The notes: generated from the letters alone by a model not told the origin. Numbered from the stretch's first letter, positions 1 to 6,746 are shown. The stretch: DNA of 33,999 nt from CAYFUL01 sp964346375 (GCA_964346375.1 CAYFUL010000010.1:1-33999), one strand, 5' to 3'. Made by a program: numbers and translations.

Positions 1-11
1 TATTCTTTTCA

Positions 12-50
12 TTTAAAAACCCCCTAATCCGTGTCCGGATTTAGGGGGCA
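12..50 (-). terminator. Hairpin with T-run, possible terminator
   Basis: An inverted repeat CCCCCTAA-TCCG / CGGA-TTTAGGGGG lies at 20-48. On the minus strand it is followed by a run of five T. No gene lies between it and the SRP RNA terminator, so it may act for read-through transcription or belong to a gene left of the window. Only the structure is seen; function is inferred. Confidence 0.4.
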
Positions 51-55
51 CTACA

Positions 56-150
56 AGGGGTTATGGGGGTGAAGGGGGACCTAAGGGGAATCTCTCGTTA
101 TTTCTCCCCTGGTCCCCCTTCATTTAAATAAAAAAGTATTTTTACTAACT
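56..150. repeat. GGGGGACC palindromic intergenic repeat, copy 1
   Basis: Positions 56-121 form an imperfect palindrome whose arms read AGGGGGACCTAAGGGGA and TCCCCTGGTCCCCCT around a TCTCTCGTTATTTC-like centre. The same 66-67 bases occur inverted at 4785-4851 with a single one-base difference. On its right side the copy continues into AT-rich sequence ending in AAAAAAGTATTTTTA (about 131-146), a tail also found beside the copy near 27160. It holds no coding capacity. It looks like a REP/MITE-type non-autonomous repeat; mobility is inferred only from the dispersed copies. Confidence 0.75.
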
Positions 151-186
151 TCGTAAATTTCTATACTCTACATTTTATGAAACTTT

Positions 187-222
187 ATAAAAAGTTAGAC
201 TAGAGCACAAGCTCTAGTCTAA
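187..222 (-). terminator. Rho-independent terminator of SRP RNA
   Basis: A perfect 12-bp stem (TTAGACTAGAGC / GCTCTAGTCTAA) with a four-base loop lies at 195-222. On the minus strand it is followed by CTTTTTATAAAG. It sits directly after the predicted 3' end of the SRP RNA. Confidence 0.9.
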
Positions 223-226
223 TATG

Positions 227-497
227 TAACCATGCCCCGCAGTTGAAAGATAACCACATACGGTACCCGAATAGTTAACTCAAATAAGGTTTACCTACGG
301 CACATAGATGATCCGACTTAGTGCTGCTTCCGTCAAGACCTGACACGGTTCGCCGGTACCTATTGCGTAGGGCCCTATTCTCAACGCCACTTTTTCGGGG
401 CAGACTACACAGTTATAATCCTTCTACGGGTATTCAGTCCTGCTACAGCGGATTGCAAGCTACAGGGCACCGCTAATTCCCCACCTAGCATGGAAAT
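227..497 (-). ncRNA. ffs: Signal recognition particle RNA, large (Bacillus-type)
   Basis: This RNA scaffolds the signal recognition particle and binds Ffh, directing nascent membrane and secreted proteins to FtsY and the translocon. On the minus strand the domain IV core GTCAGGTC...GGAAGCAGC is present (near 315-345). The 5' Alu-domain block TGCTAGGTGGGGAATTAGC, followed by GGTGCCCTGT and GCAATCCGCT, closely resembles B. subtilis scRNA. The ends pair (CCATGC near 488-493 with GCATGG near 230-235). The predicted length of about 271 nt matches the large Gram-positive form with an Alu domain. A strong terminator follows. A tRNA-like minihelix ending in CCA precedes it by only a few bases, so the mature 5' end must come from processing. 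The exact ends are estimated from pairing. Confidence 0.93.
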
Positions 498-504
498 TTT
501 ATCC

Positions 505-541
505 TGGCGGAGCGTAGTGGGACTCGAACCCACGACACTCC
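505..541 (-). ncRNA. tRNA-like acceptor/T-arm minihelix at 5' end of SRP precursor
   Basis: On the minus strand GGAGTGTC-GTGGG pairs with CCCAC-TACGCTCC around a canonical TTCGAGT T-loop, then ends in G-CCA. This gives 13 layers with one G-U wobble and one C-U mismatch, i.e. an acceptor stem stacked directly on a T-arm. There is no D-arm or anticodon arm between them. A GGAG/CTCC acceptor with discriminator G is typical of serine isoacceptors; the 8+5 layering is also that of bacterial tRNA-Sec. A good promoter ends just upstream, so transcription would start about ten bases before the helix. It may be the relic of a tRNA that lost its central part, or a processing signal (RNase P/RNase Z substrate) for the SRP RNA. 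The structure is seen; the role is inferred. Confidence 0.6.
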
Positions 542-554
542 ATAATTCATGAAG

Positions 555-586
555 ATTATATTACCACGACTAAAAAAAAATTGCAA
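555..586 (-). promoter_or_regulatory. Sigma-A-type promoter of the minihelix-SRP RNA transcript
   Basis: On the minus strand a TTGCAA -35 (581-586) is separated by 17 bases, mostly a T-run, from a TAATAT -10 (558-563). An overlapping TATAAT lies at 555-560. The predicted start falls near 548-551, just before the tRNA-like helix. Confidence 0.7.
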
Positions 587-630
587 GTTATAGTAGTTGT
601 GAAAATCAATAACAGTTGGATAACATTTAT

Positions 631-665
631 AAACTAAAAATAGAGCAAGGAATTCCCCTGCTCTT
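631..665 (-). terminator. Terminator after the RsgI-like gene
   Basis: AGAGCA...TGCTCT (642-664) is a hairpin containing an inner GGGGAATTCC-like repeat. On the minus strand it is followed by ATTTTTAG, and on the plus strand by TTTTTT, so it may work in both directions. It lies just past the stop codon of the minus-strand gene at 671. Confidence 0.8.
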
Positions 666-670
666 TTTTA

Positions 671-1594
671 TCAATCATTATTATCCCAATCATTATCATC
701 GTCGTTATTGTTGTTGTCGTTCCAGTCATTATCATTATTGTCGTTATCGTCGTCCCAGTCATCCCAATCATCATCGTCATCATCATATTTATAAACTCTT
801 TGTGGTTGTGGTTTTTGAGGTTGAGGCTGAACTACTTGGGTAGGTACTGGTTGAACTACTTGAGTTGGCTGATTAGATTGATTAATTTTATTATCGTCTA
901 GATAATCAAAATCGTCGTCGTATAAATCGTCTAAATCATCATCGTATAAATCATCCAAGTCGTCATCTAAATCGTCGTCGTATAAATCATCATAGTCATC
1001 AAAAATATCGTCTAGATCTCTATTTTGACTCTTTAAAATATTTACCAGCTCTAAAATACTTAGATTTTTAAGTTCACTTGCCGAACGAGTCCTATCATTT
1101 TCTAAAATCTCCTCAATTAATTCAAGCTTTGCCGCAGAAATTTCCATCTCCTCTAAAGCCTTTCTATCGTGATTTTTATCGGTGGACTTTGTAGCAACTT
1201 TAGTATTTAATTTTCTTCTTAGTACATATTCATCAATTTTACCCTTTAAATTTTTTAATTCCTCGTCAGTCTTTCCCTCTTGAGAAAGCATGATAAAATT
1301 CTCAGTGTCCTCTTTTAAATATCCTCTACTAATTGCAGCGTCAACTAAATCCTCTACAACATCGTCTAAATCGTCATCGTCAAAATTCACAACGGCAAGT
1401 AGAGCCTTTGCATCGTCGTTAAGTCCTTCAACCTTTCTTACCTTTCCTCTACGATTAGTAGTAATTCTTACACTTGGATTAATATCCACAAAGTAGTTAC
1501 CGTGGGGCATAATATTGAAAAATTAAAATGCACCTATTGCAAGTATTCCTAAAGTAATAATCGAAATTGAAATTGTTCTTTTTGTATTCATCAT
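671..1594 (-). pseudogene. Second RsgI-like membrane protein, in-frame stop in its TM helix
   Basis: Reading from ATG at 1592-1594 (preceded by AGGAGAG) gives a short cytoplasmic stretch, MMNTKR, and a hydrophobic segment. An in-frame TAA lies at codon 24 (1523-1525). The same frame then runs uninterrupted to 671 (279 codons from an internal ATG at 1510, which has no convincing ribosome site). After the stop come VDINPSVRI and NRRGKVRKVEGLNDDAKALL, the RsgI middle-domain signature; RsgI proteins are reported to self-cleave at the Asn-Pro. The C-terminal third is extremely acidic: DDLYDDDLDD-type repeats, a Q/P/V linker, then a D/N/W tail. Unlike the neighbour at 1666 it has no cytoplasmic sigma-binding domain, so it looks like a paralogue that senses or displays rather than holds a sigma factor. 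It shares a promoter motif with the sigma gene. The stop may be a real nonsense mutation or an error. Confidence 0.72.
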
Positions 1595-1620
1595 CTCTCT
1601 CCTTTTTATTTATTCAATAC

Positions 1621-1651
1621 TATAACAAGGGAGGGGTGGATTTTATTGCAT
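1621..1651 (-). promoter_or_regulatory. Candidate ECF promoter upstream of the second RsgI-like gene
   Basis: The minus strand reads ATGCAATAAAATC (1639-1651), ten bases, then TTGTTATA (1621-1628). The identical two blocks with the identical ten-base gap stand upstream of the sigma gene at 3230-3260, while the intervening bases differ. The downstream block ends 26 bases before the ATG at 1594. This is the pattern expected of an alternative-sigma -35/-10 pair; the assignment is inference. Confidence 0.6.
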
Positions 1652-1665
1652 GAAAAATAAAATTT

Positions 1666-2646
1666 TTAGTTATTATTTTCCTCAAAATTATTATCGTCGT
1701 TATTATCATTATTGTCGTCGTCGTACTCATAGTAATCGTAATCATTATTATCGTAGTTATTATCATTATAATCATCTTCGTAATAATCGTCATCATTGTC
1801 GTCATCGTCATCTCGAATAACAGGTGGAACTACCTTAGGAGGAGTTGGTGCAGGTGGAGTAACTTTTACAGGAGGAGTTACTACTGGTGGAACTACTTCA
1901 GGAGATTTTTCCTCAATAATCTCTTCAATAACTTCCTCAACAGGTTCTACCTTTGGCGGAATATAATTCCCCTCAACTTCAACAAACTCACTAACTTCAA
2001 TACTATTTTCATGAAGATAGTTAATAAGCTCCCTTATACTCATATTAAAAATTAAAGATCTATCTAAATTAGGATACTTCTCTAAAATTTCCTCCTTTAG
2101 ATTATTAAGTCCACCACTACTTTCTAAATTATCAGTATGTCTTTTTAAAACGAGAATATTTTCCTTAGAAGAGTTAGTAATAATTTTAGAAATCCTGTCT
2201 AAATTGTCCTTATCTAAATTTTCTATTAGAATATAATTATTTTCCTCAATGAAATATCCAGCTTCCTCTACCTTACTAACAATTTTTAAAATCGCATTCT
2301 CATATTCCATTCCAACTAAATCTAAGTCGCGAATAAGAAGATATCCATCATCATTGGCTCTAAAATACTTAACCTTACCATTTCGTCTAACTCCAAGACT
2401 TACAGATGGATTAATATCCATGGAATAAACATCTACTAACATTCTCTGATAGTAATTTAGACTAAATATGGTAATAAATAACACAGCAGCAATGGCAAAA
2501 ATACCCCTGTAGGATTTTGACTGTCTAGTATATTCATCGTGACTAAGTAATTTTTCAACATCAGTAGATTTAAGGGTACTAAGTAAATCAATAGGGGCAG
2601 AGTTCACCGCTCTTTTTAATCTATTTTCTATTTCTCTATTGTTCAT
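1666..2646 (-). CDS. RsgI-like transmembrane anti-sigma factor
   Basis: This is the likely anti-sigma partner of the ECF sigma factor encoded just upstream; its ATG overlaps the sigma stop codon by four bases (ATGA), which suggests coupled translation. Layout of the 326 residues: a cytoplasmic sigma-binding stretch about 1-46 (MNNREIENRLKRAVNS start, typical of ECF-linked members), one membrane helix about 47-66 (GIFAIAAVLFITIFSL), and an extracellular RsgI-type domain about 70-215 containing DINPSVSLGV. A Pro/Val-rich linker follows at about 235-277, then a tail of almost only Asp, Asn, Tyr and Glu. In RsgI the Asn-Pro of this motif is an autoproteolysis site, and later intramembrane proteolysis frees the sigma factor. 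The same logic may apply here. The low-complexity acidic tail could bind cations or wall polymers; its ligand is unknown. Confidence 0.85.
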   Translation of the reverse strand: MNNREIENRLKRAVNSAPIDLLSTLKSTDVEKLLSHDEYTRQSKSYRGIFAIAAVLFITIFSLNYYQRMLVDVYSMDINPSVSLGVRRNGKVKYFRANDDGYLLIRDLDLVGMEYENAILKIVSKVEEAGYFIEENNYILIENLDKDNLDRISKIITNSSKENILVLKRHTDNLESSGGLNNLKEEILEKYPNLDRSLIFNMSIRELINYLHENSIEVSEFVEVEGNYIPPKVEPVEEVIEEIIEEKSPEVVPPVVTPPVKVTPPAPTPPKVVPPVIRDDDDDNDDDYYEDDYNDNNYDNNDYDYYEYDDDNNDNNDDNNFEENNN

Positions 2647-3215
2647 AATTCCTCCAAATGACTTCTTAATTTTTTAAGTGCTCTATTGTACTTTGATGTA
2701 ACCGTTCCAATGGACAAGTTTAAATCCTTGGCAATCTCCCTATGTTTTAAACCATTTACAACATAGAGAAGTACAATTTTTAATTCCTCTTCCGAAAGAA
2801 TTTTAAAGGCACTTTCAAGGACAAGTTTATCAATAGGATCGGAGACATAAGAAAATTCAATAGACTCCTCGTAATATTCAGGTAAATCAGTATGGCGATT
2901 TTTCTTTACAAACATATTCTTAGAAAGATTCTTCGCTATGGTAAACATCCATGCTAGTGGCTTGCCCATAGGTTTATATAAATGGGCAGAGGCTTTAACC
3001 TTTAAATAGGTATCGTGGATAATATCTAAAGCGTCCTCATGATTTTTTACAATGGAAAGAGTATAGGAATATAAAATTCTCTCCGTCATTAGATATAAAT
3101 TTTCAAAGGCATCTTCATTTCCATTGCCTAGCTCCTTTATATACCTTTCAATTTCAGCATTGGGATATTCAATAGTAATTGGGGTAATATTCCCCATAAT
3201 AATTGGTGATAACAT
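2643..3215 (-). CDS. ECF-family RNA polymerase sigma factor
   Basis: This is a 190-residue sigma-70 family protein of the extracytoplasmic-function type, which directs RNA polymerase to stress or envelope promoters when released from its anti-sigma factor. Region 2 spans about residues 20-85 (DAFENLYLMTERILYSYTL, DIIHDTYLKV, AWMFTIAKN). Region 4 spans about 125-185 (EEELKIVLLYVVNGLKHREI, then AKDLNLSIGTVTSKYNRALK with the helix-turn-helix). There is no sigma-1.1 or region 3. I place the start at ATG 3213-3215 because GGTGGAGGG lies just before it; an upstream in-frame ATG at 3242 has no ribosome site. The anti-sigma gene overlaps its stop. A motif shared with the second RsgI-like gene lies at 3230-3260, which suggests autoregulation. 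Confidence 0.92.
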   Translation of the reverse strand: MLSPIIMGNITPITIEYPNAEIERYIKELGNGNEDAFENLYLMTERILYSYTLSIVKNHEDALDIIHDTYLKVKASAHLYKPMGKPLAWMFTIAKNLSKNMFVKKNRHTDLPEYYEESIEFSYVSDPIDKLVLESAFKILSEEELKIVLLYVVNGLKHREIAKDLNLSIGTVTSKYNRALKKLRSHLEEL

Positions 3216-3229
3216 TTTCCCTCCACCAA

Positions 3230-3260
3230 TATAACAATCCAAAGTTAGATTTTATTGCAT
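3230..3260 (-). promoter_or_regulatory. Candidate autoregulated ECF promoter of the sigma operon
   Basis: The minus strand reads ATGCAATAAAATC (3248-3260), ten bases, then TTGTTATA (3230-3237), 14 bases before the sigma ATG. It matches both blocks and the spacing of the element at 1621-1651. ECF sigma factors commonly transcribe their own operon, so this pair is a good candidate for the recognised sequence. Confidence 0.6.
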
Positions 3261-3337
3261 ATTCTATTTTACTTTATTAATAGAATATTTGTTAGTAGAA
3301 GATTTTGATATAATGAATTATTATATTACGAGAGAAT

Positions 3338-3543
3338 ATGGTAATTGATTATATGAAGAATTTAAAAAAGTACAATAGGAAAAAAATAATTATAATGGAT
3401 AATTTTAGGAATACCTATAGTGGCACTGCATATTTTTGCAACAAGGATGACTATGCGCTTCGGAAGATGGTATCGAAATAATAGTAGATGGCAAAATATG
3501 GATATTTTATGAATCAGATATTGTATCCATTAAAATAATCTAG
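3338..3543 (+). pseudogene. Small hypothetical ORF broken by a frameshift
   Basis: The plus strand encodes an open stretch from ATG 3338 (or internal ATGs at 3353 and 3395) reading MDNFRNTYSGTAYFCNKDDY, which then hits TAA at 3479. The frame shifted by one base continues coherently as SEDGIEIIVDGKIWIFYESD and ends at TAG 3541-3543. Joining the frames between about 3450 and 3475 gives a protein of about 68 residues, rich in beta-strand-type sequence. I do not recognise the family. It is either a decayed gene with one base lost or chance coding similarity; the ribosome site is weak. Confidence 0.35.
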
Positions 3544-3601
3544 TATAAACGAAGTAGACAGAGAAATAGAGATTTAAAAATCAACCCATTTATTTTAAGC
3601 A

Positions 3602-3627
3602 TAAAAAAACGCCTTATTAAAAGGCGA
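3602..3627 (-). terminator. Terminator after tRNA-Ser
   Basis: CGCCTT/AAGGCG hairpin at 3610-3626, followed on the minus strand by a run of seven T. It lies immediately downstream of the tRNA gene. Confidence 0.88.
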
Positions 3628-3632
3628 TAAAA

Positions 3633-3722
3633 TGGCGGAGAGAGGGGGATTCGAACCCCCGATACGATTTCTCGTATACACGCTTTCCAGGCGTGCACCT
3701 TCAACCTCTCGGTCATCTCTCC
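3633..3722 (-). tRNA. tRNA-Ser (anticodon GGA)
   Basis: The minus strand folds into a class II tRNA of 90 nt with an encoded CCA end. The acceptor is GGAGAGA/TCTCTCC with discriminator G, and the anticodon loop TGGAAAG lies in a CACGC/GCGTG stem, giving anticodon GGA. The long variable arm is ATACGA...TCGTAT and the T-arm GGGGG-TTCGAAT-CCCCC. The long variable arm and G73 are serine features. It reads UCC/UCU codons. Confidence 0.97.
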
Positions 3723-3770
3723 ACAGGGTCATTATGAGATTATAGTATATTTAAAAAAGGAAGTCAAGAA

Positions 3771-4703
3771 ATGAATAACAAAAGTAAAGTACTAAGCCTA
3801 CTTGAAAATAGCAAAGGTGAATTTTTATCTGGTCAAGGAATTGCAGATATGTTAAATATTTCAAGGGCAGGAGTTTGGAAGATAATTGAAAATTTACGCA
3901 GGGAAGGATACTCTATTCTATCTGATCGAAAGGGATATTCCCTTGAAGGCGAGAATAATATTCTCTCAAAGGAGGGCATACTGGCAAACCTCCCCTTAAA
4001 TTTACAGGATATGGAAATCTTTTACTTTGATGAAATTGACTCTACTAATAACGAGGCTAAAAGGAGTGGAAGTATTCATAACTCCCTTTACATTTCTCCA
4101 AAGCAAATCTCTGGCAGAGGAAGATTTGGAAGGACTTTTGAATCTCCAAAGGGAATTTATTTTTCTCTCTTCTACAAAATGGACCTTCTTGAATTTTCAG
4201 ATATACTTACTATTCGTGCCGTCCTAGCCGTTGTACGGGGGTTAAAAGAGGCGAATTTAAATCCAGAGGTAAAATGGGTCAATGATGTTTTTTTAGGCGG
4301 TAAAAAGGTCTGCGGAATATTAACTGAGGCTACTATGAATATGGAGTCTGGTACAATTTCTGATGTTATTATTGGAATTGGTCTTAATATTGGTACTGAA
4401 TTAGAGGATTTCTCTGGAGAAGTTTCTAAAATTGCTGGAGTTATTTCTAAGGACATTAATAAAAATCTCCTAGTTGGAAATATTTTAAAGGAGATGGATA
4501 TTTTACTTAAAACCCCTACTAGAGACGTTATTAACGAGTACAGAGATTATCTATTTATTTTAGAGAAGAAAGTTACCTATACTACTGATGGGGAAGAAAA
4601 GGAAGGTAGAGTTTTAGATATAGATGATGAAGGAGCGTTAATCGTTTTAGAGGATGGAAATATTAGAAAATTAAACAGTGGGGAAATTTCCATAAAAATA
4701 TAA
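3771..4703 (+). CDS. birA: Bifunctional biotin--protein ligase / biotin repressor
   Basis: It activates biotin to biotinyl-AMP and attaches it to a lysine of biotin carboxyl carrier proteins. The N-terminal winged helix (about residues 3-60, IADMLNISRAGVWKIIENLR) makes it a likely class II BirA that also represses biotin genes. The catalytic domain shows the biotinyl-AMP loop SGRGRFGRTF (about 113-122), KWVNDVFLGGKKVCGIL (about 168-184) and a C-terminal SH3-like cap (about 265-310, EGRVLDIDDEGALIVLEDG). The length of 310 residues is near normal. The start is ATG 3771 after AAAAAGGAAGTCAAGAA. It stands alone in the plus direction, next to tRNA-Ser on the other strand, with no biotin synthesis genes nearby. 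Confidence 0.96.
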   Translation: MNNKSKVLSLLENSKGEFLSGQGIADMLNISRAGVWKIIENLRREGYSILSDRKGYSLEGENNILSKEGILANLPLNLQDMEIFYFDEIDSTNNEAKRSGSIHNSLYISPKQISGRGRFGRTFESPKGIYFSLFYKMDLLEFSDILTIRAVLAVVRGLKEANLNPEVKWVNDVFLGGKKVCGILTEATMNMESGTISDVIIGIGLNIGTELEDFSGEVSKIAGVISKDINKNLLVGNILKEMDILLKTPTRDVINEYRDYLFILEKKVTYTTDGEEKEGRVLDIDDEGALIVLEDGNIRKLNSGEISIKI

Positions 4704-4784
4704 AGGAGCAACTCCTTTATATCCACGTAAAACACTTGTAATTTTCTAAATTATAGAATTAATCTATACCTAGTCTATTTAATT

Positions 4785-4905
4785 GAAGGGGGACCAGGGG
4801 AGAAATAACGAGAGATTCCCCTTAGGTCCCCCTTCAACCCCCATAACCCCTCTCGCTTGCGGAATGAAACCTTTCTCGGCAAAGGCTGTGTGGGTTGGTA
4901 ATTTT
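4785..4905. repeat. GGGGGACC palindromic repeat, copy 2 (inverted relative to copy 1)
   Basis: Positions 4785-4851 are the reverse complement of 56-121 with one extra base. Beyond it, 4852-4893 holds CTCGCTTGCGGAATGAAACC and CTCGGCAAAGGCTGTGTGGG. The latter, reversed, resembles CCCACACAGCTTTTTCGGTA at the right end of the window (33935-33955), so the repeat unit is probably longer than the palindrome. The rest of this 270-base gap between birA and etfA holds no gene that I can see. Confidence 0.75.
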
Positions 4906-4972
4906 ATTATATTTTCTGTAATTTATATCCTCCAAAGCTTTTTTAATAGGTTATAAAATTACTCTTTCATTC

Positions 4973-5962
4973 CTAAATATTTTTAATTGCCTCTGTTAAT
5001 TCTGGCACTATTTCAAATAGATCTCCTACCATTGCGTAGTGTGCATTTTGAAATATTGGTGCTTCCTTGTCATTATTTATGGCAATTATTAAATTTGACT
5101 TTTTCATTCCTGCTACGTGTTGTAGTGAACCGGATATTCCCACGGCTATATATATTTTTGGACTTACCCTAGCTCCACTTGAACCTACCTGCATTGATTT
5201 ATCAAACCAGCCATTATCTACTAATGGTTTTGTACAAGCTGTTGCCGCTCCTAGTGCCTCTGCTAATTCGTCTATTAAGTGCCAGTTTTCCTTTGAACCT
5301 AGTCCTAATCCACCTGCTACTACTATTTCCGCATCTTGCAAATTGTTTGATTTTTTCGTCTCTGATTTTATAAACTCAAGTATTTTTGTCCCTATATCCT
5401 CGGCATTAAAGTCGATATTTTCCTCTATTACTTCTCCACTGCGAGATTCGTCCTTTTTATTTCCCTTAAATACCTTTGAGCCTACTGTTCCAATTTCTGG
5501 TGTAGTGGTTATTCTAATGTTGGAGAATAATTTTCCGTCAAAGGATGGTCGTACCCAGTCAATTTTCTTATCAACACTGCTGTAAACTATATCTACGCAG
5601 TCTGCTACAAGTCCTAGATTTTTTCTCGCACATATTCTTCCACCAAGATCTCTTCCATTATGTGTTGCTGGAATTAATATTGCATAGGGATTGTACTTGT
5701 CTATTAGTTCACTTAGTACATGGGTGTATCCTTCTGTACTATATTCCTCGTAGACTTTACTATCTACTGAAATTACCTTACTTGCTCCGTAGTAAAATGC
5801 CTCTTTATTTATTTTCTCGTTTTCAAATCCTATTACTACTCCAACTACCTCTTCATTCATTTCGCGACCTAGTTCTGCTGCCTTGCCTAGTAGCTCAATT
5901 GAATGAGGGTGCACTGAATTTTCATCTCTATTTAAAACTACCCAAATATTTTTATTTTCCAT
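4973..5962 (-). CDS. etfA: Electron transfer flavoprotein subunit alpha
   Basis: The alpha subunit of the FAD-containing ETF heterodimer carries electrons from acyl-CoA dehydrogenases or related flavoproteins, and in anaerobes may take part in flavin-based bifurcation. The N-terminal ETF domain covers about residues 1-180. The C-terminal FAD-binding domain covers about 200-329 and contains VVAGGLGLGSKENWHLIDEL, QVGSSGARVSPKIYIAVGIS and a SLQHVAGMKKSNLIIAINND stretch. It has 329 residues, without the ferredoxin-like extension of some clostridial forms. The start ATG 5962 follows AGGTGCAAA, 7 bases after the etfB stop, so the two are co-transcribed. No acyl-CoA dehydrogenase gene lies in the window. 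Confidence 0.96.
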   Translation of the reverse strand: MENKNIWVVLNRDENSVHPHSIELLGKAAELGREMNEEVVGVVIGFENEKINKEAFYYGASKVISVDSKVYEEYSTEGYTHVLSELIDKYNPYAILIPATHNGRDLGGRICARKNLGLVADCVDIVYSSVDKKIDWVRPSFDGKLFSNIRITTTPEIGTVGSKVFKGNKKDESRSGEVIEENIDFNAEDIGTKILEFIKSETKKSNNLQDAEIVVAGGLGLGSKENWHLIDELAEALGAATACTKPLVDNGWFDKSMQVGSSGARVSPKIYIAVGISGSLQHVAGMKKSNLIIAINNDKEAPIFQNAHYAMVGDLFEIVPELTEAIKNI

Positions 5963-5969
5963 TTTGCAC

Positions 5970-6746
5970 CTACCCTATTAACTTCTTACTTAGTAGAATC
6001 TCTACCATTTCAGCTACCATTTCCTTTGGAGTACCCTCTAAAAAAGTACCTAGCTTTACTTCCTCTGGCGAGAAGGTAGATGAAACTACTGTAGGTGAAC
6101 CGGCATTTCCAATTCTATTATCATCAAGGCCTAGTTTTTCTGCACTTAGTTCTTCTATTTCTGCCTCTACCTTTTCTATATCCTCTTTGGAAACCTTTTC
6201 AACTTGTCCCTTAACTACAGATATTAGTGCAGGAAGTTTTACCTCTATCTTTTCAATACCCTCTTCCTGTACTTTTTCAACTAATAGTACTTCTCCATCT
6301 AGGTCTACATTTTTTACATAGGTTACTTGATTTATTCCAAGGCGCTCTCCAATTTCTGGTCCAACTTGTCCAGTATCTCCGTCTAGTGTTTGAGTTCCTG
6401 TAAATACTATGTCAAACTCCCCAATATATTTTATTGCCATTGCAAGGGTATAAGATGTTGCAAGGGTATCTGATCCTCTAAACTTTCCATCGATTACTAG
6501 GTATCCCCTATCTGCTCCTCTTAGAATACACTCCTTAATTGCATCCTTTGCCCCTGGAGGACTCATTGAAACTACAGTTACTCTTCCCCCAGTTTTTTCC
6601 TTTAGCTTTACTGCCTCTGTTAATGCGCTTAAATCCTGTGGGTTAATTATTCCCGGCACACCATCTCTAATTAAGTTACCTGTTTCGTAGTCTATTTTTA
6701 TTTTAGAAACTTCAGGAACTTGTTTAATACATACTAATATCTCCAT
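5970..6746 (-). CDS. etfB: Electron transfer flavoprotein subunit beta
   Basis: The beta subunit pairs with EtfA and binds the second nucleotide (AMP, or FAD in bifurcating types). It has 258 residues with the family's N-terminal MEILVCIKQVPEV and the ETF-beta signature region TLDGDTGQVGPEIGERLG (about 129-146), followed by VKLPALISVVKGQ-type sequence. The start is ATG 6746 after AAGGAGGG. A terminator after pta (6763-6787) separates etfBA from the upstream operon, so etfBA should have its own promoter in a very short space or depend on read-through. Whether this pair bifurcates cannot be decided from the motifs alone. Confidence 0.95.
   Translation of the reverse strand: MEILVCIKQVPEVSKIKIDYETGNLIRDGVPGIINPQDLSALTEAVKLKEKTGGRVTVVSMSPPGAKDAIKECILRGADRGYLVIDGKFRGSDTLATSYTLAMAIKYIGEFDIVFTGTQTLDGDTGQVGPEIGERLGINQVTYVKNVDLDGEVLLVEKVQEEGIEKIEVKLPALISVVKGQVEKVSKEDIEKVEAEIEELSAEKLGLDDNRIGNAGSPTVVSSTFSPEEVKLGTFLEGTPKEMVAEMVEILLSKKLIG

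Noticed and set aside
541..575. Reading 505-575 as a complete tRNA with TTCATGA or CTTCATGA anticodon loop (Met or Sec)
   Set aside because: No 5' acceptor strand lies upstream, the putative anticodon stem only closes with an 8-base loop, and the same bases form a better -35/-10 promoter. The acceptor partner is instead GGAGTGT directly before the T-arm.
1620..1811. Repetitive Met/Thr/Ile reading and similar low-complexity ORFs opposite or beside the acidic tails
   Set aside because: They are out-of-frame readings of GAT/AAT-type codon repeats in the RsgI-like genes.
56..4851. Inverted repeats as ends of an insertion sequence or composite transposon
   Set aside because: The enclosed genes are core (SRP RNA, tRNA-Ser, birA) and no transposase or target duplication is seen.
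5970..6746. Firm call of electron-bifurcating ETF
   Set aside because: No partner dehydrogenase is adjacent and the motif evidence cannot separate bifurcating from ordinary EtfB by eye.
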